A DNA stretch of 64,000 nucleotides from Sphaerolaimus hirsutus (lineage: Eukaryota > Nematoda > Chromadorea > Monhysterida > Sphaerolaimidae): assembly GCA_964036195.1 (NCBI GenBank), contig OZ038450.1:11968701-12032700 (forward strand), given 5' to 3'. The translations under genes and the position numbers were made by a program. Below, piece after piece: positions 16,896-30,141 of this stretch. The notes below the pieces were generated by a model. That model saw only the letters and a list, made by a program, of their open reading frames with translations, was not told the DNA's origin and ran no database searches. Positions within the stretch are counted from its first letter, which is position 1, and the number at the start of each line of letters is the position of its first letter.

Positions 16896-18685
16896 TGTGT
16901 TTTTTGCTGCCGCGCGTTGGTTGAAGTGAAAGGGTTTTGAGTGTGCATGTTTTTTGTTTGTTTCACTTTCGACTGTGCGCTTCATTGTACAAATTTTTAT
17001 TTCCATGCACTTGGTGTACATAAATATCATTCAAGATTTTGTCTTGTCGCGCCTATCCATTATCGTTTTTTCCCGTAAAAAATCAACAAAATTCGGGAAA
17101 ATGATTTTATTTTTGTAACTAAACAAAGTGTTCGCAACTGCAACAAGAAATGATATGCAGAAATGTACCTATATGTCCACTTCAGAGAGCAAAGTAATTC
17201 ACGCTCACCGTATTTACAGTTTGCACTTTACATCAACGTGTATTTCTCCTTGCCGAGCTATTTGAGTGCTTTAAATAGAACCATATGTGGTATCTAAAGG
17301 TGCAACTTGTAAATGAATATTTTCGAACATAATTGCCACAAGTAAAAAGTCAAGGCATGCAAAAACTGTATATGATCTCACTATATTTACAGGAACGATA
17401 AGATGCTCAAATATTCTGATAGTTATTGCAGTGCCTAATAGAATAGGCATACTTGCACTAAAACGCTACAAGCAGATTCTAAAAAATCCTAATAAACCCA
17501 CTAAGTTGAAAATGTGCCAAAAGTAAAAAAATAATCATGTTTACAAAGAAGGTATGTTAAAGTAAAGTAAATATAAATATCCAGTGTTCCCAGTAGTAAA
17601 TTAACCCGCCAACACCTTGTTCTATGCCTGTTGAACAATGATTATACCAAAATTGTAGCTGACCACAATCTTGTTGGAAAGTCCACGGATGTGAGACACT
17701 AGTAACTTATCAAATGTTTGAAAATGAACATGAGCATACAGAGGAACGATTTTTAAATCTAAATATTCAGTTTGAAGTGTTCGGAAGAGTAAGGTTGGCT
17801 GAAGTGGCAATGGATTCTATTATGCATGCAAGTTTGGATTTTCTGAAGTAAATTGCGAACTGTATTTTACTGGTCCTGTTGCACACATAATATCAATATC
17901 ATGAAAATTAATAAGCTGAATCGCTGTACAAAATGGGTTACAATTCAGGTATACAACCAGATGGAGACAAGGCCTCATTGTTCTACTTATTTGTACCGTG
18001 CTCATCCTAACTAATCTACATACCCATGCTATCATAGACAGAATGCCATAATTTCTTGTTTTTTTTTCGATTTTCCACCTACTTTCCTCTGTGATTTTTG
18101 GCATGCTGTCTACCCGGTCTAAATAATTTTTCTATCGAGGAAAAACTGCACCAATGACTACATATGTACCTCCACTCAAAACAGATAAAAAATATTCAAA
18201 AACATCCAATATTCTAATGTAAAATTCCTAATTTTCTGTACAGTTCTGAAATCTATCTCTGACTTATTATAACCTAGGTAATTTTGACTAAGTGACATTT
18301 TAGAAATAGAGCTTACCATGGGTAGGAACAAAATATTTGTAGGTATAAAACAAGTGTATGGGAGGAACAAAAGATTGTGTATACCATTGGAAAAGCAGTG
18401 CTGCAAAAATGACAAACGCATGCATCCATGCATGTATTTACATATGTATTGCACATGCTAAAAATTACAGAAACTGTCTGAAAATATGCAATAATTTTAC
18501 ATATAACATAATTTCACATTCGTAAACTCAGCAAAATGCTTGTATGGTCAATATTTTGACCCACTGGAAAGTGCTGATTACCCTTTCAGTAGTCCATGTC
18601 ATCTCAATAAATATCACAGGCTTCCTCTTGTTGCACACAACTACCCAAATGGTCATTCATTGTGGTGGTTCAATCACCAAACTGT
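16896..18685. other. Intergenic region between convergent Paf1 and MEIOC-like genes
   Basis: AT-rich sequence that should hold both 3' UTRs. AATAAA occurs at 17491-17496 on the plus strand, about 600 bases past the Paf1 stop. No ORF of interest is visible. Confidence 0.5.
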
Positions 18686-21600
18686 TCATCCCCTGTCAGC
18701 GGCAGCACTGTTGTTGCAGTTATCAGCATTTGGCAGCATTGTGCTCAACTTGATGTCTGGTGGGTCAGCATTGTAGTCGGCAGCGGCCAGTGCAGCCGCC
18801 TGTTGTCTCGCATCAGTGGCAGATGTGGTTTGGTTGTCAGGCTGGTACAGGGTGCCCATTAGGCTGCACCAGGCTGCTGCCCGCGCGCGTCTAGCTGCTG
18901 ATGTTACTGATACCAGGCATGCTGAGATGGTGCTGCTGTCTGCAATTGAATGAACATACAGTATAGTTGTCAATTAGAAGTGTTCACAAAACCATTGAAA
19001 AAAATGTGTTTTTTTTGTAAGACCAACCTCTCTCATCAATGACGCCTCTCAGAAGGTTTGCCCTTTCCTGTCCCCTGGCATTTTGCAATGATTTCACTGC
19101 GCTGAGCCACTCTGACATAACAGAGTGTACACGACTGGGCAGAGGCTTGCCATCATTCAGCCATTCCATTTTGCCGAGCAGAGTCACCACCTGTGAGAGA
19201 TAAATTTAAATAATAGAATGTTTGGATTAGACGAGTGATCTATGTCCATAAAGCATTTTGTTGTAGACTCACCCTGGCATGCTCTCTGAAGTAGTCAACA
19301 ATGAGCCTGTCAACCCTGGTGGCTGCCGCAGGCAGTCTTGGGATGGGGATGCTGTTGGCCGAGTTGATGCGCTTGCCCAGGTTGTGCCTGGCCAGCTCAG
19401 CCTCCGTCTTCTTGCGCTCTTTCTCTAGCTGCTTGTATTGCTCTGTGCATTCTTCTAGACGCATTTGCATCTCTAAACCTGTAAGGAAGGGCCATAATTT
19501 ATTTTTGTAAAATTTTTCATTTGGTACACATTTTTATTTTTGCTCATTTTATATTTTTTACATTTCAGTAGACGTTCATGATAACAACTTTTTGAAACCG
19601 AACAGCACCGTGTACTCACTCTGATCTCCATTATTGTGCTGCTGCTGCTGGTGTTGCTGCTGTTGTTGTTGCTGTTGCAGCTGCAGCCGCTGTTGCGCTG
19701 CCAATGTGGCTGCTGCAATACAGGCAGCTTGGGGCTGTGCCATCGCGTTTGTGTTGACACGCAGGGCATTCAGCGCCAGCAGTGGGTTTGGCTGCATTGG
19801 TGCCATTTGTGTCTGTGCCGGAACTTGACCGGCCATAATTAGACCGTACAGCTGCTCATATAGTGCCTGTGTAGGGTGTGGTCTGTTTAATTCGTTATAA
19901 ATACATTGTGTCTTACTGTGTTCCACTGCATTTGGGTCCTGTTTTCTATATTTAGAACTGTTCTCACCTGCCAATTTGGTTGTGCCTGTGGGACATGTCT
20001 TTGCTGTTGGTCCACCATCGCTTTGGTCAATACTCGTTGATACATTTCCATCAAACTCTCTTCAGTGACCCCATTCATGCCCATTTGTTGCTGCAGCATG
20101 TGCGTCATCTGAGCAGTTTGCCCGTTGCTGTAGCTGGGCAACTGGTGCATTGTACTGCCTGCTGTGCTGGCTACTGATGGCATGTCTGTCTGCTGTGTCA
20201 TTGTGCCCGTTGTGTTGGCTGCATTCCAAGGCATGAATGGTGGCTTTGCGGCCGCTGCTTTTGTCTCAGATTCTTGTGATTCTGATCTGATGCTACTGCC
20301 AATGATGGGGCGTAGGGCGCGGCCTTGGGTTGGCTTTGGTGTGTTATCGTTGTTCTGAAAGAGAGCATTTTTTATTAACCATTGGCCACAATTTGTTTGT
20401 CAATTAAATAAATTTTTCAGAACCTTTACCCACCTGTGTGCCAGTTTCTGTGTCCACCTTGAGTCTGACCAGTTCCTGAATGAGGTTGAACTCTCGCTCA
20501 GCTGACTCATACACATTGCCAATCAACTGCTTCCCTGCCGCATTACCCCACACTGTGGCCGGTTTGCCATCATCCGCATTGAATTTTGGCACCTGGCCAT
20601 TGTTGTTTTCCGGTGCACTCCATGCATTCGCGTTTTCTGCCACATACCAGCAGGGTGAGCTGTATTGGGTTGATTTTATGTTGTTGGATAATGGGATTCA
20701 ATGATTTTTAAATTGAATAGTTGCTGTCCGAGCTCGAACATTTGCACATGCAAAACAGTTACGCTTAATGATAAGCTATCTGACTAGATTTTTGAACCTC
20801 AGACAGATTGCTTTTTGTGTAAAGACATAAGATTGCTTTTTACAACATCATACAGTTGTCATGAAAAGTCTGTTGGCTTCAAAAAGCCTCGTTATAATTT
20901 TTTTCAATAAAAACCCAGTTTTGCATGTGCCATGCCATCTCAGTCGCTACTCAAATGAAACCAACGGGTTGTTCGCGGGCGACGTGCTCCCCGAGCCGGA
21001 CCGGGCCGAGTCGCTGCGCTCGCTCCTGGACCCGTCGGTGGTGCTCCAGTGGCCGGCCGGCTTGCCGCCGCTGTCGCACGACGTCGAATCGTGGTGGTGC
21101 TCCAGCCAGCGGGAAATCTGCAGTTGGTAGGGGGAATAGGGTGACTATGGGTAGCGATTAAGGGTGTGGGTGCCGTTAGCAAGCGCTTTCTCGTATCGAA
21201 TTGCGTTGCGTGTGTCGAGTTGTTTTTAGGTGCCTATCCCAGACCCTGTAAAATGTCAAATGTCATGCAAAGTGTCAAAAGTCATGTAAAATGGCAACTG
21301 GGAAGCCATTTTGCAGGGCATTTTACATGACGTTTGACACTTTGCATGACATTTGCCATTTTACAGTGTCTTGAACTGCCGCGATGTCAAATACTCTCAT
21401 CGCAGTCTAACCCAGTGCACAAAAGTAGGTGGTAGTTCACCCCAACCCACCGAGTTGCGTCTTTGCCTGGCCGCGTCCGGCGACCAGCAGGTAGTCGTGG
21501 GCCAGATGCCAGAGGCTCCATCCAGCCAGGCGGTCTGTTCCATCTGGCCCGGCTGCACGCGTTGGTGCTGCTGCTGTTGGTGCTGCGATTGAGCCTGTTG

Positions 21601-22083
21601 CATGAGTGTTGGCACTGAGCCAGTCGTGTTGTCGTCCGCCCACGGGTTGGCCGGCGGCGGTCGCATCTGTGGGTTATCAGGTTTTAGGTATGAAATGAAT
21701 GTTCGTGATTTTTTAGATAAGCTATCCAAAAACCCGCTGAGAAGCGTTTTTCAGTTGACAGCTGTTCAAGTGTCAACTAATGTGCGTGGCCACGATTGTG
21801 TACTTTTAATTTTATGCTGTCATATAAAGTTAGTGCGATTGGCAAATTAGCCAAGCTGCTAATAAGAAGCACGCAGAAATGGAAGTATGTAACTCCCTCT
21901 TCGTTCAATCAGGCTACTTAAAAACACCTGCCTGGCTGAAAAAATCCTGTAAATTACCTGTGTCAAAAGTCCCTTGTTGTCACTGGTCGGGTTGAATTCG
22001 TTCGACCAAATGTTCCTGTAATGCTCGTTAGCATAGTCCAGCGGGAAGCCGGGGCCCCGACCCGCCAATCCTCCAACTGCCAT
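18686..22083 (-). CDS. MEIOC: MEIOC-like protein (meiosis-specific, coiled-coil domain), 9 exons, 663 aa
   Basis: MEIOC proteins partner the RNA helicase YTHDC2 in germ cells and support meiotic entry and prophase; this is known from mouse and assumed here by family. Exons, 5' to 3' on the minus strand, are 22083-21958, 21666-21451, 21117-20951, 20659-20434, 20354-19968, 19866-19620, 19478-19273, 19190-19028 and 18939-18686. Every junction is GT/AG and phases agree, giving 1992 nt. The C-terminal conserved block (about 458-663) has a charged coiled-coil segment (EQYKQLEKERKKTE), then RVDRLIVDYFREHAR and VVTLLGKMEWL, which closely match the vertebrate MEIOC signature RVDRLIVDQLREQARVVTLL. ARRARAAAWCSLM near the end corresponds to the ARTALWCAL segment. 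The first 450 residues are low-complexity: a Ser-rich patch (about 140-170), Gln/Met-rich stretches and a polyQ/His run (about 430-455). The protein is shorter than human MEIOC (about 950). The start at 22083 is the first ATG of the exon. Confidence 0.9.
21236..21372. mobile_element. Inverted-repeat MITE in MEIOC-like intron 2
   Basis: Begins CCCAGACCCTGTAAAATG and reads back as CATTTTACATGAC...TGCATGACATTTGCCATTTTACAG. The arms contain TGTCAAATGTCATGCAAAG and its inverse. Same family as 28625-28797, 36420-36592 and 37772-37932. No coding capacity. Confidence 0.65.
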
Positions 22084-24747
22084 CGATTCGATTGTTGAAA
22101 CTTGGGGAGTTTTTAGACTCGTTTTAGAATTGAGCGGTTTATCTGTGAAGTGAAGATAAATTTGCCATCTGGCATGCTTATATTCGGTGTAAAAGAAGCG
22201 CGTGGAAGAATAACAGCTGAAGGGGTTACTAGAACAATAACGGCTGAAGGGTTTGCTAGAAGAAAAATACGTTGAGTGGATGTTATTGAATTAATTCTGA
22301 TTAGACACTTGACACATTTTCCTGAACTTCCGTCATGCTTCTAGAAGCGCGCGCATCATGTAATTAGCTACCCTGCCCGCGCATTGCCATGATCGCGTAA
22401 ATATTTATCCATATATTTATTCTCGAGTGTATATATTGTGTACCCAGTTTCATCAGCGAAGTACTGTGCGGCAGCACGTAGATCGCTGGGTGCATGCGTT
22501 TTGTCTTGGACACGCAGCCGGTCACGTGCCGCGCGTGCTTACAGCAGCACATGAAGCTGGCCACGGGGAGGAAGTTCAGATGGCGCCGAGTCCACGGCGC
22601 AGTGCAATACAGATACAACAGCAAATGGATGAGTCACGTATGTGGAGGGAAATGCTGTCGCTGGTAATGTACTCGCCGCCCTGGCCGATATTTACTGTCG
22701 CGCCGCGCCGCCGCTTTGTTGAGCGGCGCGGCAGCTGCGGCAAACCTGTTTACCGCCGGCTTGACGGCTGGAAGCTACTGGAACTTTGGAATAGCGCCAC
22801 TTGAATTATTCCATTTAATTCCATGTTCTCGCCGATTGGAATTTCATATTGCTATAGCCTAGAAGAATTGCTTAAGCATCTGGAACAAAATGGAGGATGC
22901 TTAAGAATTTCATTAGAGTCATAAGGCTGAGTGCCTACTTACTTAAAGCGTAGATTTTTCTCGACTAATCGCGGCCCATGAGTCAACGAGTAGTTATTTC
23001 CGTACCTCTTTGGAGTACCAATACATTTAAAGCTTTAGCCTCGAGGTATAGTTGAAAACAATTTACATATGCGGAGCCAGGAAAAGTATAGAGGGGGGTG
23101 ATTCAAATTTGGAATATTTACATTTGTACTATGCTACAAACCGAAAAAAGCATACTGATGTGCACTATGAAAACTTTTTTTCCAAAGAAGTCTGTCCTAG
23201 CTAAATAGCACTTCTCTTCATGACTTATTTAGTTGATGCGTCCATGCCCGCAGCTAACGCACTAGTCTGATCAATGGGCTGGACGGTTGCTATGTAAACA
23301 ACTGGTGAAGTAAATATTTATGTGCTGTAGTGATAGGCATATTTAACGCGCCGGGTTTTTTTCCTGTCTGACAGAAACATGAAAAAGTTCAATTCATGGA
23401 GCGGCGGTAAATGGCACAGCCCATTCCATTCTTCTGGCCGGGTGTGGCTGATATTCTCGATGTCTGGTTGGAATGAATGAGAAATGGGAACAATAAAGTT
23501 TGTGCATGCAATTTGTCTGAGAGGCGGCGCGCGGCCCGGCGACACCTACAGCGCACGCGTTGTATTTACAGTGACGCGGCGGCGGCGCGGCGGCGATAAC
23601 GCAGTGCTCTTTTGCCGCCGGCACAAATGAGGGTCGTCGAACTGTACATTGTTCCAGACACGGCCGCGACGAGAACACCCAGTGCCGTGTTCCATTCTTC
23701 GTAAAAAGATGCCGCGACCTTTTTCACGGCGCTCGCCCTTAATTGGTGAATGGTCACATGTACTAATCATCTGTCGGTGATTAATGAGCGGTACTTAAGA
23801 ATATGCCCGCGTAGGAAGAGTGACTGCTCGAAGGGCTAGCTGGACTGAGCTGCCGATTCGAGTAGACTTAACCGCGGGGATGAATGGACAAGTGTTTCAC
23901 AAGCGTCCTACAAGCGAGGTCAAAGGGGCCGGGCGGCGGCGGGGCGCTGCGGTTCCAAGGTGGCACCAAGCGGCGCCTGGCACCGGCCGCACCGGCGCAG
24001 TGACACGGCACGACGCGAGTTGGCAGCGCGCCCGCCCGCCGCCGCCGCCGCCGCCGCGCGGCACAGCTGACTGCCGCCGCGCCGCTCCATGCCAGCGTCG
24101 GCGGAGACGCGCTGCATGCCGGTCGCGCTGCTCGATTCAAAGTCGCATAGCTTGCTGCCGCCCCTTTAGCTGCCGTCCGTTATCATCGCTTACATGCTTT
24201 CTCTGCCACCGCTATGTGCGAGCGCTGCCCAGTTAGATAAAATAGCACGTTTGCACTTGCAGTCGTTTTGCGCCGCTGCAAACGCGTCGCGTCCGCTATC
24301 CCCAGTAGATTACGCAACGAATCCTCGGAATTTAACTAAATTTGAATTTGGACGCGGCCGCGAGAATTTCAAATTTAATATCACGGGAGGGCACTGGAAC
24401 ACGGGTGTTTTGAATGTCGCGCGACCAGCGCAAAAAAATGGGTCACGCAGCATCCATGGTGTTGCCTCTTTTGAAATGCCAACACCGCAGGGGTTGAAAG
24501 AAAGCTAGACATGTTTAGCAGCTGAATGAACTCGTCGCTTGAGGTCTTCCCGGCGCGAGGGCAGTGCGCCGCCGGAGAAAAGTTAGTAAAATACTCCTGC
24601 CTGTCCAGGTACTAGCGACTGTTCATGTTGTTTTTGTTTTGTTGGCAAACTCGCCGCGCGGCGGCGCACGTGACGATTTACTAGACCGCGAGGCACGTCA
24701 CGATGTCGCGCCGCTGGCGGAGTTTATGGAGTATTCCTTGATAAATT
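22084..24747. other. Region upstream of the MEIOC-like gene with GC-rich islands
   Basis: No gene is supported. About 120-180 bases upstream of the MEIOC-like ATG there is a 27-bp direct repeat (about 22209-22262) containing GGCTGAAGGG and CAGCTGAAGGGG. CpG-dense blocks lie at 22480-22760, 23520-23760 and 23880-24180, including a GCC trinucleotide run near 24035-24057. Long ORFs there reflect stop-codon depletion in GC-rich DNA and show no recognisable protein. Confidence 0.4.
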
Positions 24748-25147
24748 ATCGTATTTACTCGATATACCCCCATCAAAATGGACACTATGAGTTTATACCC
24801 CCCCTCGTAATACCCCCCCCCAAATATAGTGTATAGATAACGTAAATATCAGAAGCTACGGTTTGTTATACGGGAAACGTAGAACACACGTTAAAACAAT
24901 GACTGTTATGTTAGAACAGGGTTTATACCGCTTACGTACATAAATAACTCTATAGAGTCTTATAGTGGCGGTTGTTGTTGCATTTTTCGCCGTCTGTGTA
25001 CGTTACAGACAACAATTAGTACTGGGATTTCAAAAAAATTCTGGCGAAATAATAACCCCCCTCGAAATACCCCCCTCGTTTGACCCCCCTCAAAAATGTC
25101 ACACTGAAAATATAAACCCCCTGGGGGTATTTCGAGGAAATACGGTA
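24748..25147. mobile_element. TA-flanked inverted-repeat element, ACCGTATT family
   Basis: Left end CGTATTTACTCGATATACC; right end reads GGTATTTCGAGGAAATACGG. The interior has C-runs near one end and G-runs near the other. Other copies are at 33057, 34632, 36905, 39986, 41880, 62495 and 63723. No ORF, so non-autonomous. Confidence 0.7.
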
Positions 25148-25499
25148 ACTATAAATATACGCCCATGAAATCTGGATAAGTTTGTGTCGTAAACACTAAT
25201 TAAGCATGGATTTGATAGTGTGGGAAAACGCGTTTGAGAGATATTGGTTTGGTCGCGTGAACTTTCCCAGCGGCGCTTGCCGTCAGCTGCACAGCGCCAG
25301 CGGTACACTGCTGTTGTTTTTGACGGCGGACGCTTTTTGCCGGAAAAAACACGTGTCATTTGTTGTTGACTGACATAATCGGCCAAAAGTGCGTAGACAA
25401 ACAATAAAAGTACGGAAAGCCGTGATAAAACGAATTAACTAAATAATCTTTTTCACAATTTAAAAAAAAAACAGCTGAAACTAGAGTGGTGCATGCGCA

Positions 25500-26060
25500 G
25501 CGGACGTGCCATACTAGATAAAAGAGACAGGCCGGGTGCCGGATAACGGCGCCCAGACAGCTAATGCGCGGATCGCGTGATCCGGGAACACGCTTGCGTT
25601 CAGCGCGTGCATCACGTGCCGCCGCGCCGCCGGCGCTACTGAATGGGTGGCATATTGTGCTGGGTTTGTGAATGGAAGCGGGCGCATTGTTCAACGGACA
25701 GGTGTTTTCCGTGTCCATACGCGCCGAACTGCCGCACGGCGGACACCTTTTCCAGATGGGTCCACCAAACGGCGCACTCAACCCAATTTCGAGCGACATG
25801 AGCACCGCGATTGCGCGACTGCGGTCGGTGCCGGTGCGGTGGGCAAGCGGTTGCGGATGCACTCGAGTCGAGAGAACGGCCCACTCGAACTGCGCGGCCG
25901 GAAAACAGGTGCCAGCCGAATCGGCAGTCGACGACGCATTCCGCCGAATGCCGATCCACGCCTGGCACGGCGGCGGCGACGCGCGGCGCTGTGCCGGCCG
26001 CCGCCGCTATTGCCGCGCGTCACGAACGGCGCGCCGTTGCCGCGCGGCACGGCCACATGA
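25500..26060. other. CpG-dense island, no recognised gene
   Basis: Strongly GC-rich relative to its surroundings, with overlapping ORFs on both strands (up to about 168 codons) that look compositional. Could be a regulatory or promoter region; no exon is supported. Confidence 0.35.
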
Positions 26061-26677
26061 GCGACCCTTTTTTTCTTGACGCCGAGTGTTGTTTGTTTTG
26101 TGTGACGGTGTCTTTCGATGAGGTAGTGGCCGCATACAGTGACGTCTCCGTGAATGGGCGGAAATCAACCAGAGATGAAAAACAACGATTTGTATTGTGC
26201 CAACGACCTCCGACCAAGCGAAGATAATAAAAAACTTATGCATGTTGTTTGTTGAGTGTTTACTGGCACTATGTATTATGCAAGTAACAATATACCTGCA
26301 TACTACACAAGTTCAAATCGTTGGAACCTATTTAAATTTCATTTGTGTGTACAAAAGTGTAAACGAATTTATTTTGTGACGCTCAGCGGCTGGCGGCGAA
26401 TCACACCGCCTGGTACGAAAGCGATGTTTGCAGTTTGCCACCGCGCGGCACCGATACCCGCCGGCGCCCACGCTCAAAACTTTTACTATGCAGCATAGCC
26501 GAATTGCACAGGTGTTTCAGCTAAATAGCTGCCGCGTGGGCCAGCTAAATATACATACGCGCCAAACATATTTGGGCTGATGATGTATGGAAGCTTGACT
26601 ACAAAAGTGCGATGCCGATGGTAAACGCTTGGCGTCGCTGGGTTGTGAACATAGCTTGAAATTTTGTTCGTTTAATC

Positions 26678-27822
26678 AAGGATGTTCAAAAGTACAGTTG
26701 CGAAAACGTATTTACTTTTACTCAAAAATATAATACATAACTCAAGTACTAAAAGTATACTTTTAAATGCTGATTCGCCATGAATTTGAGAAAAAAGCAT
26801 GAACTTGTAGTATTTTTGGATATTCTGTGGACATTGAAAATGTTTCCTTGCAAAAGTGTTGAGAGAAGTTATTTTTTCTATTGAGAAATATTGAGAGAAA
26901 AACCCAATTTTTCATTTTCCTGAGAAAAATACTTTTACATTATTGTTTTAGAGTTTAAGATATTAATATAGAGTAAAATATTTAGAAAAATACTTATTTT
27001 AATGTTTTTCAGGTGAAAAGTGCTTTATGCCTCTTTTACATTGATTCCGAGTAAAAATATTTACTTTAAGTTCTCTGCACTCAGGGGTCAGTAAATAAAA
27101 AAGTCTTAACATTTACATATACCTTGAAAAAAGTTTGATACATTTAGAAAAGTTATGACACCGGGGCTGTAAATGCTGAGTTTGTTCTCCATTAGTAAAT
27201 ATCTTATTCATCTAATCCCAGCAGTCCTAGTAATTCTAATCACTTTTACACTGGCCACAGTTGTGATTCTACACTTCTTGAGCACAGTGGTTAAAAAAGG
27301 TATTTACATTTACTCAAACCATAAATATACTTGAGAACTGGATAATACATTTACATACACTTTTAATAAAATTACCTTTACTCATCTGCATGCATACATT
27401 TGAAAAAGTACACATGTACAGAAAATGTATTTGAAAAATTTCAAATTGTAATTTTTTGTTGCTCAAATAATGAAACCTTCAAGAAAGCATATCATTTTCC
27501 TATAGGAATATTAAATAATCATTAAAAATGACATCTGTTATGTCTTCCAGTGTCACATGTAAAAAGCAGTCGATTTTACATTTTCCCTGAAAACGTACCA
27601 TTTTTACATATTTTATGAAGAAAAGTACTCGCTTTTACTTTTATGAGGAAAAATGTACTCATACCTGGAAAGAAAGTATTTTACTCACATGTACTCATGA
27701 GTACAGGTAAAAAGTATTTAACATTTTCTGTACTCAGTATTTCACATTCTCTGGATGAGAAAAAAGTACAAAGTACATATACAGATACTTTGCAAAAAGT
27801 TATGTTATTTTAACAACTCTGA
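26678..27822. mobile_element. Long hAT-like non-autonomous element
   Basis: Left end CAAGGATGTTCAAAAGTAC; right end reads TTTTAACAACTCTG (inverse CAGAGTTGTTAAAA). Filled with repeated variants of TTTACTTTTACTC and GTACTCAT. Same family as 33470-33959 and 55225-55719. A target-site duplication is not clear here. Confidence 0.6.
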
Positions 27823-28624
27823 TCTTGAGGGATCAAATCACATGTTTTGATGTAGGGTAATGTTGAGAATATTCAGCGCGAGCGTGAAAAATACGCAACG
27901 ATCTATACGACCACATACTACTACATTTATTGACTAATGAGAGCTTGACGATTTCGCTTTTACAACCCTATACGAACTACGCTTGGCTGTGAGTAGGGAT
28001 TGAATGGCGCCATTTGAAGGGGTCCAAAGAACAAGGGTCATCGGCTACAACTTGAATACCTGAAAGAAATTGTTGGATGCTACTTAAATGTGAAGGAAGT
28101 GGATGAACGGTGAAATTATGTTCACTGGCGCCATTGGCGCGTGGCTCTCTTTTTCACAATGACGCCATTGGCGCCGGCTACCATTTCTCTGGCGCTTTCG
28201 ATCGCTAACTCTGAGACGCATGACGTCAACAGACTGAAAACTTTTTGCATAACAGCTGATATACATCCGCAGACAGTGTGAGGTTAAAGAGAATATGTAT
28301 TCTTTTTTATGCTTACCATCAAAACTATTAGAAAAACGAAATCGAATGATGCTGATCTCAGGTCTCAGCACAATCTGGCAAACTTGAGCTAAATACATAC
28401 ATACATAAGAATTAATACTACTTATTGACAAAAACAGATTGTATAATATAATATGTGTAAATATGCATACGTCACCGCCATTCAAAAACACATTGCAAAA
28501 TATATCCTTTACTGTTTAGTTGAAATGCAAACAGTTTTATTTTGCAAATGGAACGTAGGCAATTTTGTTTGACATAATTGAAATATCCTAGTTTTTATAA
28601 AACCAATAGAGTATAACACCAGGG

Positions 28625-28797
28625 GCCAGACCCTGTTAATGCCGTGTAAAGTGTCAATGGTCATGTAAAATGCCCTGTAAAATGTCAAATTATATTTTAT
28701 TCGTTTACTGGACGTTTGTCATTTTTCATGACATTTTACAGACTTTTGACGCTTTGCAGACATTTGACATTTTAACAGGGTCTGGGACTGGCACCAA
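28625..28797. mobile_element. Inverted-repeat MITE, GACCCTGTAAAATGTCA family
   Basis: Left end CCAGACCCTGTTAATG, right end TTTTAACAGGGTCTGG. Both arms carry TGTCA and CATGTAAAATG motifs. About 170 bp, a good hairpin. Confidence 0.7.
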
Positions 28798-29329
28798 TAT
28801 AAGTATTTATGGGTGGACACTATTTTTAGCAGACACCATCGGTGTACCGAAATAAAAACAGAACCCAAAATTCACAGACCATTTTACCTAATTTGGGTAG
28901 TATGTCCTCTTGCATTACTCCTCAGTATCTGGCAAGTGCTCCGCAAGTGCAAAAATGACAAGAAAAGGAATATGTGATAGAAGAAGTTGTAATTCTAGTA
29001 ATGTGTAAACTCCTGACAATTATTTTAGTGAGAAATTTCCTTGCCACTCAAAAACTTGCTTGTCACTTGACTTGCCACGGTGTGAAGATACTGGAAGCAT
29101 TTCTAAAGACGCAGTTAAGACACAAATGAATATTGGTCTTTAACTGTCTGAGAAACGGAAATCTAGGACTCATGGAAATGGGGACAAGTACAAAGACACC
29201 AAACTGAAACATACTAGTCTATCGATGAAAAACGCTGCACTTTATTCTGAAACAAGTCAATTTGGCGTGTGAATTGATGGATGGCGTACGACCGGCGCGC
29301 AGACATCAATTGGCACCTACTAAAGCGAC

Positions 29330-30130
29330 ATTAGGCGAGGCGACCTAGTGCCGCCGGGCGCCAGGCAATGAAACTGCGCGGCCCGAAGTCAGGCTCGGTG
29401 ACTAATCGACTGCGAAGACAGGTAGTCGGGTAGGAAAGCGACAGTGAGAGCGCGATGAGCAAGCGGCGCACCGGCCGAATGTGGCACAAGGTCGGCACCG
29501 GCGGCGCGGCGCTGCCACGCACCTGTACTGCACGCGGGCGGGGCGGCCGTGCCAGCCGGCCGCCCCGTGGCCACATGCAAACACCTGTGCGGCGGCGGCG
29601 CCGCACGTGCGGCCTGACACGGCACGACGCCAAGGTCGCCCGGCCCGGCCCGACGGCGGCACGTGGGCGGCATTGATCTGGCGGGCGGAACTTGACCGTT
29701 TGCAACTGTTGGAAATGTGGATTGGAAAAATGGACACAATAAATTAGTGTATTGGAAACTAAATACATAAGTACTGGCGCTCAGATTTGGTGTTTCCTCT
29801 GCGCGCGCTGACAAGGAGACACCGGGATATACGATTCACAAAAAGAATAGGTATCTCTAGTAATAGGCGCCAATCAACCTGTCAACCTGTCACAAATTCG
29901 AATGGAAATGAATGCGGGCGGCTGTCCGCGCAGCCGGAAGCGCGCCGCCACGTCGACCGGGCGGCGCGTGCTCGGCAAACAGCTTTGTGCCGCGCTGCCG
30001 CGGCTACGAGCGCGGCGGCGGCACGGCCCCGCGTGCCAGCCTCTTATTGTGCGCTTATTCTTGCCGCCATCAACAAGGCGTCGCGAGGTCACACCGCACT
30101 CGGGCGGCGGGATGAGAGAGGCTGGGCCGA
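29330..30130. other. CpG-dense island, no recognised gene
   Basis: Very GC-rich with overlapping ORFs on both strands that have no recognisable domain. It shares ACACGGCACGACGC with the island near 24000, so the islands may include an old dispersed repeat or a shared regulatory motif. Confidence 0.35.
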
Positions 30131-30141
30131 ATTACGCACCA

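Noticed and set aside
19566-19842. Cys- and Leu-rich plus-strand ORFs at 19.6-19.8 kb
   Set aside because: They are antisense readings of the polyQ tract of the MEIOC-like exon 6.
23820-26243. Overlapping ORFs of 90-168 codons on both strands in GC-rich DNA
   Set aside because: GC-rich sequence depletes stop codons. The translations are Arg/Ala/Pro-rich with frame-shifted similarity, typical of compositional ORFs.
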